Below are positions 1 to 6,812 of a stretch of 41,383 nt of DNA, in pieces. The stretch's first letter is position 1. Every line of letters starts with the position of its first letter. The DNA comes from Streptomyces acidicola (GTDB lineage: Bacteria; Actinomycetota; Actinomycetes; Streptomycetales; Streptomycetaceae). The position numbers and the translations under genes are program-made. The stretch is from positions 1 through 41,383 of the forward strand of contig NZ_VMNX01000066.1 in the NCBI RefSeq assembly GCF_009377235.1, written 5' to 3'. The notes under the pieces are model-generated. The model had not been told where the DNA came from, did not search any database, and saw only the letters and a list, made by a program, of their open reading frames with translations.

Positions 1-2
1 CC

Positions 3-1184
3 CCCCACCTCGACGCAGCCCTGGTCGGCTACCTGCCCACCCCCCACCAGCTGGCCGCCTTCGCCGGACTGCCCCCGCAGGCGGCACCGGGGCGGGAACA
101 GTTGCGCGCCCTGCTCTTCCCGGACGGCCGGGCCAGGCTGCTGGAGGCCGTCACCACGCCTCTCGGCAGATCGGGTTTCGTCTCCCTCCCGGTGTTCGCC
201 GACGAACTGGCCCGCGGCGGCGACCTGGCCGCCCGGACCGCCCGCGGTGTCGAGCTCGCCGCGTCGCTCGGAGCCCGGTGCGTGTCGCTCGCCGGCATGA
301 TCCCGTCCCTGACCGGCTACGGCTACGACGTCCTGCGGGAGACCCCCGCGACGACGACGGCGCTCACCACCGGGCACGCGACGACCACCGTCTCCGTGGT
401 CAAGACCGTGAACGCCGCGCTCGACGCGACCGGCCGCGAGCTGTCGGAACTCACCCTCGCCGTCGTCGGCTGCGGATCGATCGGTACCTCGTCGCTGCGG
501 CTGCTGCTGGCCCGCGGTCCCCGTTCGCCGGCCCGGCTGGTCCTGTGCGACCTGCCCGGCAGCGGCCCGCGGCTCGGCCGACTGGCCGCGGAGCTGTCCG
601 CCGAGCACCCCACGATGCACATACGGGTCGTCGAGTCCGGCCGGGAGCTGCCCGCCGAGGTGTACGAGGCGGACGTCGTCGTCACCGCGGTCAGCGGCCC
701 GACGACGCTGCTGGACCCCGACCGGCTGCGGCCCGGCACGATCGTCGTCGACGACTCCTTCCCGCACTGCTTCGACACCGGACGAGCCCTCGACCGTATG
801 AAGAACGAGCAGGACGTCCTCGTCGTCGGAGGCGGCCTGCTCGCGCTCGCCGCCACCGAGACGCACGTGCCGGAGGATCTCCGCAACCTCGCACTCGCAT
901 CCGGCACGGGCCCGGCAGCCACCGGCCGCCACCACCTCCCCGGCACCCTCGCCTCATGCCGCCTGGAGTCCCTGCTCCACGCCCACATGACCGACCCGGC
1001 CCGCCCGACGCCACCCCACGGAAACCGCACCGCGCCACCACTGATCCACGGCCTGGTCGACCTGCCCCGCGCCCTCGCCTACTGGAACGCCACGGACCTC
1101 ACCGAAGTCCGCCCCGCCCCCCTGCACCTCCTCGACCACGTCATCCCCAGAAGCACCCTCGACGCCTTGCCTCCACCACGATGA
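3..1184 (+). CDS. Acyl-ACP-reductase-like NAD(P)-binding dehydrogenase (5' end outside window)
   Basis: The frame is open from base 3, so the start lies upstream of the window; an internal TTG at 102 is not a convincing start. A Rossmann nucleotide-binding segment reads LAVVGCGSIGTSSLRLLLA. Before it come CVSLAGMIPSLTGYG and TTALTTGHATTT, which resemble the GGFTS and TTGN segments I recall from cyanobacterial long-chain acyl-ACP reductases (AAR) and related shikimate-dehydrogenase-like proteins. Further on, VVVTAVSGPTTLL and TIVVDDSFPHCFD fit the second half of such a fold. The likely role is NAD(P)H-dependent reduction of an acyl thioester or a related substrate, but the substrate cannot be read from sequence. 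The C-terminal 60 or so residues are proline-rich and look lineage-specific. No aldehyde-deformylating oxygenase partner is visible in the window. The Rossmann dehydrogenase call is firm; the AAR-like assignment is moderate. Confidence 0.55.
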   Translation, partial: PHLDAALVGYLPTPHQLAAFAGLPPQAAPGREQLRALLFPDGRARLLEAVTTPLGRSGFVSLPVFADELARGGDLAARTARGVELAASLGARCVSLAGMIPSLTGYGYDVLRETPATTTALTTGHATTTVSVVKTVNAALDATGRELSELTLAVVGCGSIGTSSLRLLLARGPRSPARLVLCDLPGSGPRLGRLAAELSAEHPTMHIRVVESGRELPAEVYEADVVVTAVSGPTTLLDPDRLRPGTIVVDDSFPHCFDTGRALDRMKNEQDVLVVGGGLLALAATETHVPEDLRNLALASGTGPAATGRHHLPGTLASCRLESLLHAHMTDPARPTPPHGNRTAPPLIHGLVDLPRALAYWNATDLTEVRPAPLHLLDHVIPRSTLDALPPPR

Positions 1185-1260
1185 GCGGCAGACACGGCGG
1201 ACGGTTTCCCACGCGCCCGACGACCTTCGAGCCGTCGGGTGCGCGGGCTGCCGCGCCGAC

Positions 1261-1295
1261 GGGGCTCACCGGCGGGGCTCACCGGCGGGGCTCAG
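1261..1295. repeat. 13-bp tandem repeat at the SDR stop codon
   Basis: Two perfect 13-bp units (GGGGCTCACCGGC at 1261-1273 and 1274-1286) and a partial third unit run into the stop codon of the minus-strand SDR gene at 1292. A different 13-bp repeat sits at the 3' end of another minus-strand oxidoreductase, at 21653-21717. Replication slippage is the simplest origin. Confidence 0.8.
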
Positions 1296-1978
1296 CGCAA
1301 GGCGTGCGCCTGCGACAGGCCCTGCTTGACCTGCCGGGTGACGTCGTCGGCGAGGATCTCGGGGTTGCCCGCCTCGATCCCGTCCAGGGCCTGGGCCGCG
1401 ATGTGGGCCGGGTCCGCCTTGTCTGCCGTGGGCCTGTTCGCGGTCATGTCGGTGTCCATGAAGCCGACGTGCAGCGCGGAGACCGTGATGCTGCGGGGTG
1501 CCAACTCCTCGCGGACGGCGTCGCTCATCGCCCACGCGGCGGCCTTGGACGCGGCATAGGAGCCGGCCTCGGCGGGATGCCACCAGGCGATCACGGAGAG
1601 GATGTTGAGGACGGCTCCGCCGCCGTTGCCCTCGATGACCGGGGCGAACGCACGCGTCAGGGCGAGCGGTCCGTAGTAGTTGGTGTCCATCTCAGCGCGC
1701 ACCGCCTTCATGTCGCCGGCGATCAGCGGGGTGCCGAGGGAGATACCGGCATTGTTGATCAGCAGCGTCGCGTCGGACGCGACGCGGGCGGCCTCCTGGA
1801 TCGTGGCGTCGTCCGTGACGTCGAGGCGGAGCGGCGTGACGCCGACCAGGTCCACGGTCTCCGGTCGGCGCGCTGCGGCGAACACCTTCGCACCGCGCTG
1901 CACGAGCTGCTCGGCCAGGTGACGCCCCAGTCCTCGGTTGGCGCCGGTCACGACGGCGGTCGCACCCTTGATGTCCAT
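1292..1978 (-). CDS. SDR-family oxidoreductase
   Basis: A 228-residue classical short-chain dehydrogenase/reductase. The N-terminal cofactor motif TGANRGLG begins near residue 10, followed by the NNAG motif. The catalytic Tyr and Lys are in YAASKAAAWAM, and the catalytic Ser is in the NILSVIAWW segment. It should catalyse NAD(P)-dependent oxidoreduction of an alcohol or carbonyl; the substrate is unknown. The ATG at 1978 is preceded by GGGAG at normal spacing, so it is preferred over an in-frame TTG at 1990. The gene is divergent from the TetR gene at 2070, and a 20-bp palindrome lies between the two starts, so it is the probable target of that repressor. Such TetR/SDR pairs often respond to an electrophilic or aromatic compound, but that is inference here. 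Confidence 0.9.
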   Translation of the reverse strand: MDIKGATAVVTGANRGLGRHLAEQLVQRGAKVFAAARRPETVDLVGVTPLRLDVTDDATIQEAARVASDATLLINNAGISLGTPLIAGDMKAVRAEMDTNYYGPLALTRAFAPVIEGNGGGAVLNILSVIAWWHPAEAGSYAASKAAAWAMSDAVREELAPRSITVSALHVGFMDTDMTANRPTADKADPAHIAAQALDGIEAGNPEILADDVTRQVKQGLSQAHALR

Positions 1979-1999
1979 GATCACTCCCAATGGCGAAGT

Positions 2000-2019
2000 T
2001 AGATTATGTACGTAATCTA
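2000..2019. promoter_or_regulatory. Probable TetR operator between SDR and TetR genes
   Basis: TAGATTATGTACGTAATCTA is palindromic at 18 of its 20 positions and lies between the divergent starts at 1978 and 2070. It is A/T-rich in an otherwise GC-rich region, as expected of a promoter-overlapping TetR operator. One site could control both genes. Confidence 0.75.
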
Positions 2020-2069
2020 AATCTGACCCTACTATAGATGACGAGTGACATCCAACCGGGAGGCGGGCG

Positions 2070-2651
2070 ATGAGCCGCGTATCGCAGGCGCAGGCGGAAG
2101 AGAACCGGCAACGTGTGGTCGAGACCGCGTCGCGGCTGTTCCGGGAGCAGGGGGCCCAGGTCAGCGTCGCCGAGCTGATGAAAGCGGCCGGACTGACCCA
2201 CGGCGGCTTCTACAAGCAGTTCCCTTCCAAGGAGGCGCTCTTCGACGAAGCCACCGCCCACGCCTTCGCGGCCCTGGCCGACGGCACCCCGGGGAGCCCC
2301 TCGGCCGCGGACGCCCCTTCCGAGGCGGTGATCGACGCCTACCTGTCCACCGAGCACCGCGACGACGTGGCCGGTGGCTGCCCGGTGGCCGCCCTCGCCA
2401 CCGATATCGCGCGGGGCCAGGGCGGTCCCGCGTCGCAGCACAGGTACAGCGAGGGCGTCACCGAGTTCGCACAGCGCCTTTCCACGGACCAGGACGACGG
2501 CCTCAGCCGACTGAGCACCATGGTCGGAGCACTGGTCCTCGCGCGCGCGACCAAGGGCACGCCCGTCTCCGAGAAGATCCTCGCCGCCGCCTGCGAAGCA
2601 CTGGGCCAGGACGAACGCGATCGAGGTGCAGCACCGCGCTCCGGGGCCTGA
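2070..2651 (+). CDS. TetR/AcrR-family transcriptional regulator
   Basis: A 193-residue TetR-family repressor. The N-terminal helix-turn-helix spans about residues 12-58, with the typical FREQGAQVSVAELMKAAGLT and GGFYKQFPSKEALF segments. The C-terminal ligand domain includes GGCPVAALATDIAR, seen in TetR proteins of the YxaF/LmrA type. The ATG at 2070 has GGGAGG seven bases upstream. It is divergent from the SDR gene and probably binds the palindrome at 2000-2019, repressing itself and the SDR gene until a ligand binds. Its 3' end converges with the flavin reductase gene at 2669 with only 17 bases between them and no obvious terminator. Confidence 0.9.
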   Translation: MSRVSQAQAEENRQRVVETASRLFREQGAQVSVAELMKAAGLTHGGFYKQFPSKEALFDEATAHAFAALADGTPGSPSAADAPSEAVIDAYLSTEHRDDVAGGCPVAALATDIARGQGGPASQHRYSEGVTEFAQRLSTDQDDGLSRLSTMVGALVLARATKGTPVSEKILAAACEALGQDERDRGAAPRSGA

Positions 2652-2668
2652 TCTCCGGCCGCCTGGAC

Positions 2669-3364
2669 TCAGTTGGGCACGGTGCCGTCGAGCGCAGGCT
2701 CTGCGGCGGGCCTTTCGGAGCTGCGGGGTGTCTGGGTGCGGTAGGAATGGCCGAGTTCCGGGCCGAGGCCGAAGTAGTGGCGAAAGTTGTAGATGAGGGG
2801 GCTCCACGCGGCGGGGTCGATGTGGTCGGTGCCGGGAACGACAATGCGCGAGTCGGCGTGGACTTTGCGCACCACGGCCTCGACGATGGCGAATCCGCCG
2901 GAGACGTCCTGCCGCACCCTCTCGGCGCGGGCCTCCAGCTGGATCGGGCATTCGGCGACGCGAGGCGGCCGGACCAGGTGGGACGGTTCGCCGGTCAGTC
3001 CGGCTGCGGCGAACTTGTCCGGCTCGAAGCGGCAGCCGTTGGGCTTGGTCGACGGCACGGGGTTTCGGCCGGTCAGTGGAGCCAGCCGCTCCACCGCCGA
3101 CCACTGGGCGGGGGCCGGCAAACTGATCACCAGATCGGGTCGGCTGCCAAGGTTGTACGCGGTCTGTCCCTCGCGGCCCAGTCCGATGACAACCGTCTGC
3201 CCGAGGGCCCACGCGGAGGATATCGGGGCAAGGTTGAACGAGCCGTCCTGGTTCTCTGTCGAGACGAGCACCACTGGCGTCCCGAAGTACAGGATGCTGG
3301 GCTCGATCTCCAAGTGGGTGACGGCTGCCTCCGCAGGCAGGGTGCCGGGTGATGCAGTGTTCAT
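2669..3364 (-). CDS. Flavin reductase-family protein (FMN-binding split barrel)
   Basis: A 231-residue protein resembling the flavin reductase-like, FMN-binding split-barrel family. The stretch YFGTPVVLVSTENQDG followed by NLAPISSAWALG is the typical beta-barrel and flavin-binding opening. Such proteins bind FMN and act as flavin reductases or as NAD(P)H:flavin partners of monooxygenases. I chose the ATG at 3364 because homology begins close to it; a GTG at 3412 would add 16 residues and place an inverted repeat inside the gene. It lies on the minus strand just downstream of the MarR gene, 103 bases away, and next to a P450/ferredoxin pair, so a role in an oxidative or xenobiotic-response unit is plausible but unproven. 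Confidence 0.8.
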   Translation of the reverse strand: MNTASPGTLPAEAAVTHLEIEPSILYFGTPVVLVSTENQDGSFNLAPISSAWALGQTVVIGLGREGQTAYNLGSRPDLVISLPAPAQWSAVERLAPLTGRNPVPSTKPNGCRFEPDKFAAAGLTGEPSHLVRPPRVAECPIQLEARAERVRQDVSGGFAIVEAVVRKVHADSRIVVPGTDHIDPAAWSPLIYNFRHYFGLGPELGHSYRTQTPRSSERPAAEPALDGTVPN

Positions 3365-3389
3365 GGTGGGCAGCCTAGGATCCGCTTGT

Positions 3390-3405
3390 TTCGGCAGTGG
3401 CCGAA
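3390..3405. promoter_or_regulatory. Inverted repeat upstream of flavin reductase
   Basis: TTCGGC-AGTG-GCCGAA is a perfect 6-bp inverted repeat 26 bases upstream of the chosen flavin reductase start. The placement suits an operator, possibly for the MarR regulator encoded immediately upstream. Sequence alone does not identify the binder. Confidence 0.4.
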
Positions 3406-3467
3406 GCTTCACGGCGACGCCTCACCGGTCCTCGCTCCTCATCAGTCACCCGCGCTGACGCTCGCGC

Positions 3468-3941
3468 TCAGCGCGCCGAGCGCGGCCAAGGACGGCCGGC
3501 GAGGTGTTCGATGTCGGTGTTGAACTGCTCCAGGTCGGAGACGAAGCGGCGCAGGCGTTCGGTGGGCCAGTCCGTCAGGACCTCGGCCAGTCTGGTGACG
3601 GTTTCCTCGCGTTGGGCGGAGAGGCGCTTCGCGCCCTCCTCGGTGATGCGGAACTTGCGGGCCACCCCGCCGTCCGGGTCGAGCATCCGTTCCACGAGGC
3701 CGTCGCGCAGGAGAGGCGCGGTCTGGCGGGTGAAGGTGGACGGGGCGAGCCCGAACGCCTCGACGAAGTCGGGGATGGACATGGGCCCCTGGACTTCGAG
3801 TCTGCTGAGCAGGACGTAGGCGCTGCGGTCCAGGGCGCCGCCGTCGCGGGCTCCGGCTCCTCGGGGCACCGACAGTTCCCGGTGCCGCATAAGGATCATC
3901 AGCTCCCGCTCGATGTGCTCCCCCGCCTCCCTGGCCTCCAC
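3468..3941 (-). CDS. MarR-family transcriptional regulator
   Basis: A winged-helix MarR regulator. The sequence AYVLLSRLEVQGPMSIPDFV is the first helix of the DNA-binding domain; APSTFTRQTAPLLRDGLVER is the recognition helix, and the wing follows with DPDGGVARKFRITEEGAKRL. The family usually represses adjacent genes and is released by small phenolic or oxidizing ligands. I prefer the GTG at 3941, which has AAGGAG six bases upstream (157 residues); upstream starts at 3956 (ATG) and 3965 (GTG) lack good spacing. It is divergent from the P450 operon and upstream of the flavin reductase on its own strand, so both are candidate targets. Confidence 0.88.
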   Translation of the reverse strand: MEAREAGEHIERELMILMRHRELSVPRGAGARDGGALDRSAYVLLSRLEVQGPMSIPDFVEAFGLAPSTFTRQTAPLLRDGLVERMLDPDGGVARKFRITEEGAKRLSAQREETVTRLAEVLTDWPTERLRRFVSDLEQFNTDIEHLAGRPWPRSAR

Positions 3942-4042
3942 GCCCTTCTCCTTCATCCCCTTCACCGCCCGGTCCGCACGGCCTCACCCTACGTGGAGTT
4001 GCAGGATGCGGGAGGAGTGCAGAATGCACCAGTGTTGCATCA

Positions 4043-4057
4043 TACACAGCGCGTGTA
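4043..4057. promoter_or_regulatory. Candidate MarR operator upstream of the P450 operon
   Basis: TACAC-AGCGC-GTGTA is a 5-bp perfect inverted repeat in a comparatively A/T-rich patch between the divergent MarR and P450 genes. The patch also holds several TGCA and ATGC repeats (about 4009-4064). It is the natural place for the MarR protein to control the P450/ferredoxin pair. Confidence 0.4.
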
Positions 4058-4216
4058 GTGTGCAATTCCATGAGCGCTCCCCGACGGGCACGCCCGCTAC
4101 GGCACCGGCGTCGCCACAGACGTCCAGGCCTAGGCGCCCCCGTCGCCGTCGCCTGACCGCGAGGTCTCCTCCATCGCCCGCCCTCGGAACAGCGATCCCC
4201 CACAAGGAGATGTCAG

Positions 4217-5440
4217 ATGAGCCCGAGCCCCAACGACCAGGCCATGCGTCTGCCCCTGCCCACCGACGGGCCACTGGAGGCGCCGGCCGAATGGCAGGAG
4301 TTACGCCGCAAGTGCCCGGTGGCCACCGTCGAACTCCCCAGCGGGGACAAGGCGGCGTACCTCACCCGCTACGACGACATCAAGGCCCTCCTGTCCGACC
4401 CCCGCTTCGTCCGCCCGACCGCCGCGGACGGAGCCGCCAGGATCGCCCCCGAAGGCGCGGGCGGCCCGGTCGCAAACGGCGACGCCTCGCTGGCCATCGC
4501 CGACCGGGGCGAGGCACATCTGCGGTGGCGGCGGCACATCGGCAAGTACCTCACCGCCAAGCGCGTGACCGCGCTGCGCCCCGGCATGACGGCCATCGCG
4601 GAATCCCTCGTCGACAACCTGGTCGACCAAGGACAGCCCGGCGACCTCAAGGCGACGGTGGGCTTCCCGCTGCCGGTCTACGTGATCTGCGACCTCCTGG
4701 GCGCGCCCGCCGAGGACCGGGACCGCTTCTCCCACTGGTCCGACGCGTTCCTGAACATCAGCCGCTACACGACCGAGGAGGCGCGGGAGTCGTACACCGA
4801 GTTCGCGGAGTACATGTCCGCGCTCATCGCGGCCAAGCGCGCCGAACCCGGCGACGACCTGATCGGCAACCTGATCAAGGACAGTACGGAGGACGGCGAG
4901 GGCCTGTCCGACGACCTGCTGCTGAACACCGGCATGGGGCTGCTGGTCGCCGGGCACGAGACCACCGCGAACATGATCGGCAAGATGGTCTCCATGCTGC
5001 TGGCCGACCGCACCCGCTGGGAGCGGCTGCTGGCCGACCCCTCCCTGGTGCGTACCGCGGTCGACGAGGTCCTGCGTTTTGACGCCAACTTCGGCTTCGG
5101 TGTGCGTCGTTACCTCGGGGAGGACGTGGAGGTGGGCGGTGAGCTGCTGCCGGGCGGCACCACCGTCGTCTGCAGTCTGTCCGCCGCCAACCGCGACGAG
5201 CAGGTCTTCGCCGACCCGGGGGAGATGGACCTCACCCGGGCCCCGAACCCGCACATGACCTTCGGCGCCGGACCGCACGCCTGTCTCGGCCAGTCGCTGG
5301 CCCGCACCGAGCTCCAGGTCGTCCTCGAAACCCTGCTGCGCAGGCTGCCGACCCTCCGACTGGCCGTGCCCGTCGAGGAGTTGCAGCGTGTCGAGGGCCT
5401 CCTCGTGGGCGGTCTGCGTACGGTGCCCGTGCGGTGGTGA
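4217..5440 (+). CDS. Cytochrome P450
   Basis: A soluble bacterial cytochrome P450 of 407 residues, the normal size. The I-helix oxygen-activation motif AGHETT is at about 245-250. The K-helix ExxR reads EVLR at about 284-287. The haem loop FGAGPHACLG is at about 349-358, with the axial Cys at about 356. The enzyme should insert oxygen into a small organic substrate using electrons from a ferredoxin, and a ferredoxin gene follows 28 bases downstream. The ATG at 4217 has AAGGAG seven bases upstream. No biosynthetic scaffold genes are nearby, so a xenobiotic or catabolic role under MarR control is more likely than a natural-product tailoring role. The subfamily was not determined. Confidence 0.95.
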   Translation: MSPSPNDQAMRLPLPTDGPLEAPAEWQELRRKCPVATVELPSGDKAAYLTRYDDIKALLSDPRFVRPTAADGAARIAPEGAGGPVANGDASLAIADRGEAHLRWRRHIGKYLTAKRVTALRPGMTAIAESLVDNLVDQGQPGDLKATVGFPLPVYVICDLLGAPAEDRDRFSHWSDAFLNISRYTTEEARESYTEFAEYMSALIAAKRAEPGDDLIGNLIKDSTEDGEGLSDDLLLNTGMGLLVAGHETTANMIGKMVSMLLADRTRWERLLADPSLVRTAVDEVLRFDANFGFGVRRYLGEDVEVGGELLPGGTTVVCSLSAANRDEQVFADPGEMDLTRAPNPHMTFGAGPHACLGQSLARTELQVVLETLLRRLPTLRLAVPVEELQRVEGLLVGGLRTVPVRW

Positions 5441-5468
5441 ATGAGTGAGTGAGTTGTCAGGGAGGACC

Positions 5469-5669
5469 ATGAAGGTCAGCGTCGACGAGGCCAAGTGCTG
5501 CGGTGCCGGGCAGTGCGTACTGCTCGCACCGGAGGTGTTCGACCAGCGGGACGACGACGGCATCGTCGTCCTCCTCGCCCCCGAGCCCGCCCCGGACCAG
5601 CACTCGAACGTCCGGGAGGCGGCCGCGGTGTGCCCCGCGTCCGCCATCACGCTCCACGAAGCCCCCTAG
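5469..5669 (+). CDS. P450-associated ferredoxin (3Fe-4S type)
   Basis: A 66-residue ferredoxin. Cysteines occur in KCCGAGQC (residues 9-16) and in the late motif AVCPASAI, with an acidic middle (FDQRDDDG). Only three conserved cluster cysteines are apparent, as in the 3Fe-4S ferredoxins that Streptomyces pairs with CYP105-type P450s; the doubled CC means one extra Cys is present. It should pass electrons from a ferredoxin reductase, which is not encoded here, to the P450 just upstream. The ATG at 5469 follows GGGAGGACC, a strong ribosome site, so a longer in-frame start at 5445 is unlikely. Confidence 0.93.
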   Translation: MKVSVDEAKCCGAGQCVLLAPEVFDQRDDDGIVVLLAPEPAPDQHSNVREAAAVCPASAITLHEAP

Positions 5670-5700
5670 TACTCCAGAGGAGTGTGGCGGGCTGACGGTT

Positions 5701-5736
5701 GATCAGGGGCGGTCGCGTGGAGGCCGCCCCTCGATC
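5701..5736 (+). terminator. Probable terminator after the P450/ferredoxin operon
   Basis: GATCAGGGGCGG at 5701-5712 pairs with CCGCCCCTCGATC at 5724-5736 (one bulge), giving a GC-rich stem about 30 bases after the ferredoxin stop. There is no long T run, as is common in Streptomyces. Confidence 0.6.
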
Positions 5737-5790
5737 GTGCGCCGCCGACGCCGGCGGGCTCGCCGGTTGATCTAGGGTTCTGACAGTCAT

Positions 5791-5820
5791 GCGTTCAGTC
5801 GTGCGTTCAGTCGTGCGTTG
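5791..5820 (+). repeat. 12-bp direct repeats upstream of the GntR gene
   Basis: GCGTTCAGTCGT occurs twice in tandem (5791-5802 and 5803-5814), followed by GCGTTG. It lies just downstream of a TAGGGT hexamer at 5773-5778 that could be a -10 box for the GntR gene. It may be a regulatory direct repeat or simple slippage. Confidence 0.5.
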
Positions 5821-5843
5821 CAGAGTCCGCTGGGGGTCCTGTC

Positions 5844-6569
5844 GTGGGTGAGCCACGGTACGTGGTCATTGCGAACGACCTGATGGCCAAGCTGTCGGCG
5901 GGCCACTGGGCGGTGGGGACCATGCTCCCGACCGAACCGGAACTGGCGGCCACGTACAAGGTCTCGCGGGAAACGCTTCGCCGTGCTCTGCAACGGCTCG
6001 AATCGAGCGGCCTCATCTCCCGGCATCCGGGCATGGGCACCCGGGTGGAGCGGGCACGGCCCGTGCCGGCTTTCACGACGCGGCTCGGCAGCCTTCAGGA
6101 GCTCACGCAGTACGGGAAGTCCGCGGTCCGGAGCATCCTGTCCGTCGAGTCGATCGTCGTGGACAAGGAGCTGGCCGAGGTCACGGGGCTCGCGGAAGGG
6201 AGTCCCACGGTGTGCGTCACGTCCGTGCGCAGGGACCCGGAGCGTTCCGGCCAGGTGGTGTCCTGGGCCAGGGTCTATCTGGAGCCCGCGGATGCGAAGG
6301 CCATCGCCGCTTCCCTGGATGACAGTCCGCGCTTGATCTCCGACCTCGTCGAGTCGCACGTGGGCCGGTCCGTGGACCGTGTGGTGCAGCGGGTGCAGGC
6401 GGTGGGTGTGCCGGCGGAGGCAGCGGCCCATCTGGGGGTCGCACCGGGAAGTCCCGGCATCGAATTCGTACGCCGCTACTTCGACGCCGACGGGCGGCTT
6501 TTCGAGGTCAGCGTGAGCACCCACGCCCAGGGCACCTTCGTCTACGAGACGACGCTCCAGCGCGGCTGA
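5844..6569 (+). CDS. GntR-family regulator, HutC/UTRA subfamily
   Basis: A 241-residue regulator with an N-terminal winged helix (MLPTEPELAATYKVSRETLRRAL and LISRHPGMGTRV, about residues 5-70) and a C-terminal UTRA effector domain, ending with the usual RRYFDADGRLFEVSVSTH stretch. HutC-type regulators commonly bind GTCTAGAC-like palindromes, and two TGTCTAGACA boxes sit in front of the transporter gene at 6813 on the same strand. It probably represses the transporter/lyase operon and is relieved by the transported compound or a breakdown product. The GTG start at 5844 follows a GGGGGT-like ribosome site. The effector is unknown. Confidence 0.9.
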   Translation: MGEPRYVVIANDLMAKLSAGHWAVGTMLPTEPELAATYKVSRETLRRALQRLESSGLISRHPGMGTRVERARPVPAFTTRLGSLQELTQYGKSAVRSILSVESIVVDKELAEVTGLAEGSPTVCVTSVRRDPERSGQVVSWARVYLEPADAKAIAASLDDSPRLISDLVESHVGRSVDRVVQRVQAVGVPAEAAAHLGVAPGSPGIEFVRRYFDADGRLFEVSVSTHAQGTFVYETTLQRG

Positions 6570-6766
6570 CCGATCGAGTGTCCAGCAACGAGCAAGGCGC
6601 CGCCGCGCGTAAGGCGTCGGCACCGTTCAGCGCCATACAGCGCCGCCGCACAGCTCCGCATACCCGGCCTAAACCGCCGTCGGTGATCCCGCCGCCCCCG
6701 CCCCGGATGCCGGGATGCGCGGCCCCGAGTCCCGTGAACACCTCTTGACAACCGCGTTTCCACGAG

Positions 6767-6805
6767 CATCCTTGTCTAGACACAGCTCATGTCTAGACAA
6801 GGATG
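6767..6805 (+). promoter_or_regulatory. Double HutC/GntR operator overlapping the transporter start region
   Basis: CATCCTTGTCTAGACA at 6767-6782 is repeated perfectly in inverse orientation at 6790-6805 with a 7-base spacer. Each arm holds the self-palindromic box TGTCTAGACA (6773-6782 and 6790-6799), centre to centre 17 bp. A TTGACA hexamer at 6745-6750 may be the -35 box. The right arm contains AAGGA, which is the best ribosome site for the ATG at 6813, so the operator covers the translation start region. Confidence 0.85.
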
Positions 6806-6812
6806 TGCTCGC

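Noticed and set aside
278..2002. Long Arg/Pro-rich open frames overlapping the dehydrogenase and SDR genes
   Set aside because: Arginine- and proline-rich composition and reversed codon-position GC mark them as shadows of the real genes.
4217..5669. P450/ferredoxin as part of a natural-product cluster
   Set aside because: No polyketide, peptide, terpene or RiPP core genes occur in the window.
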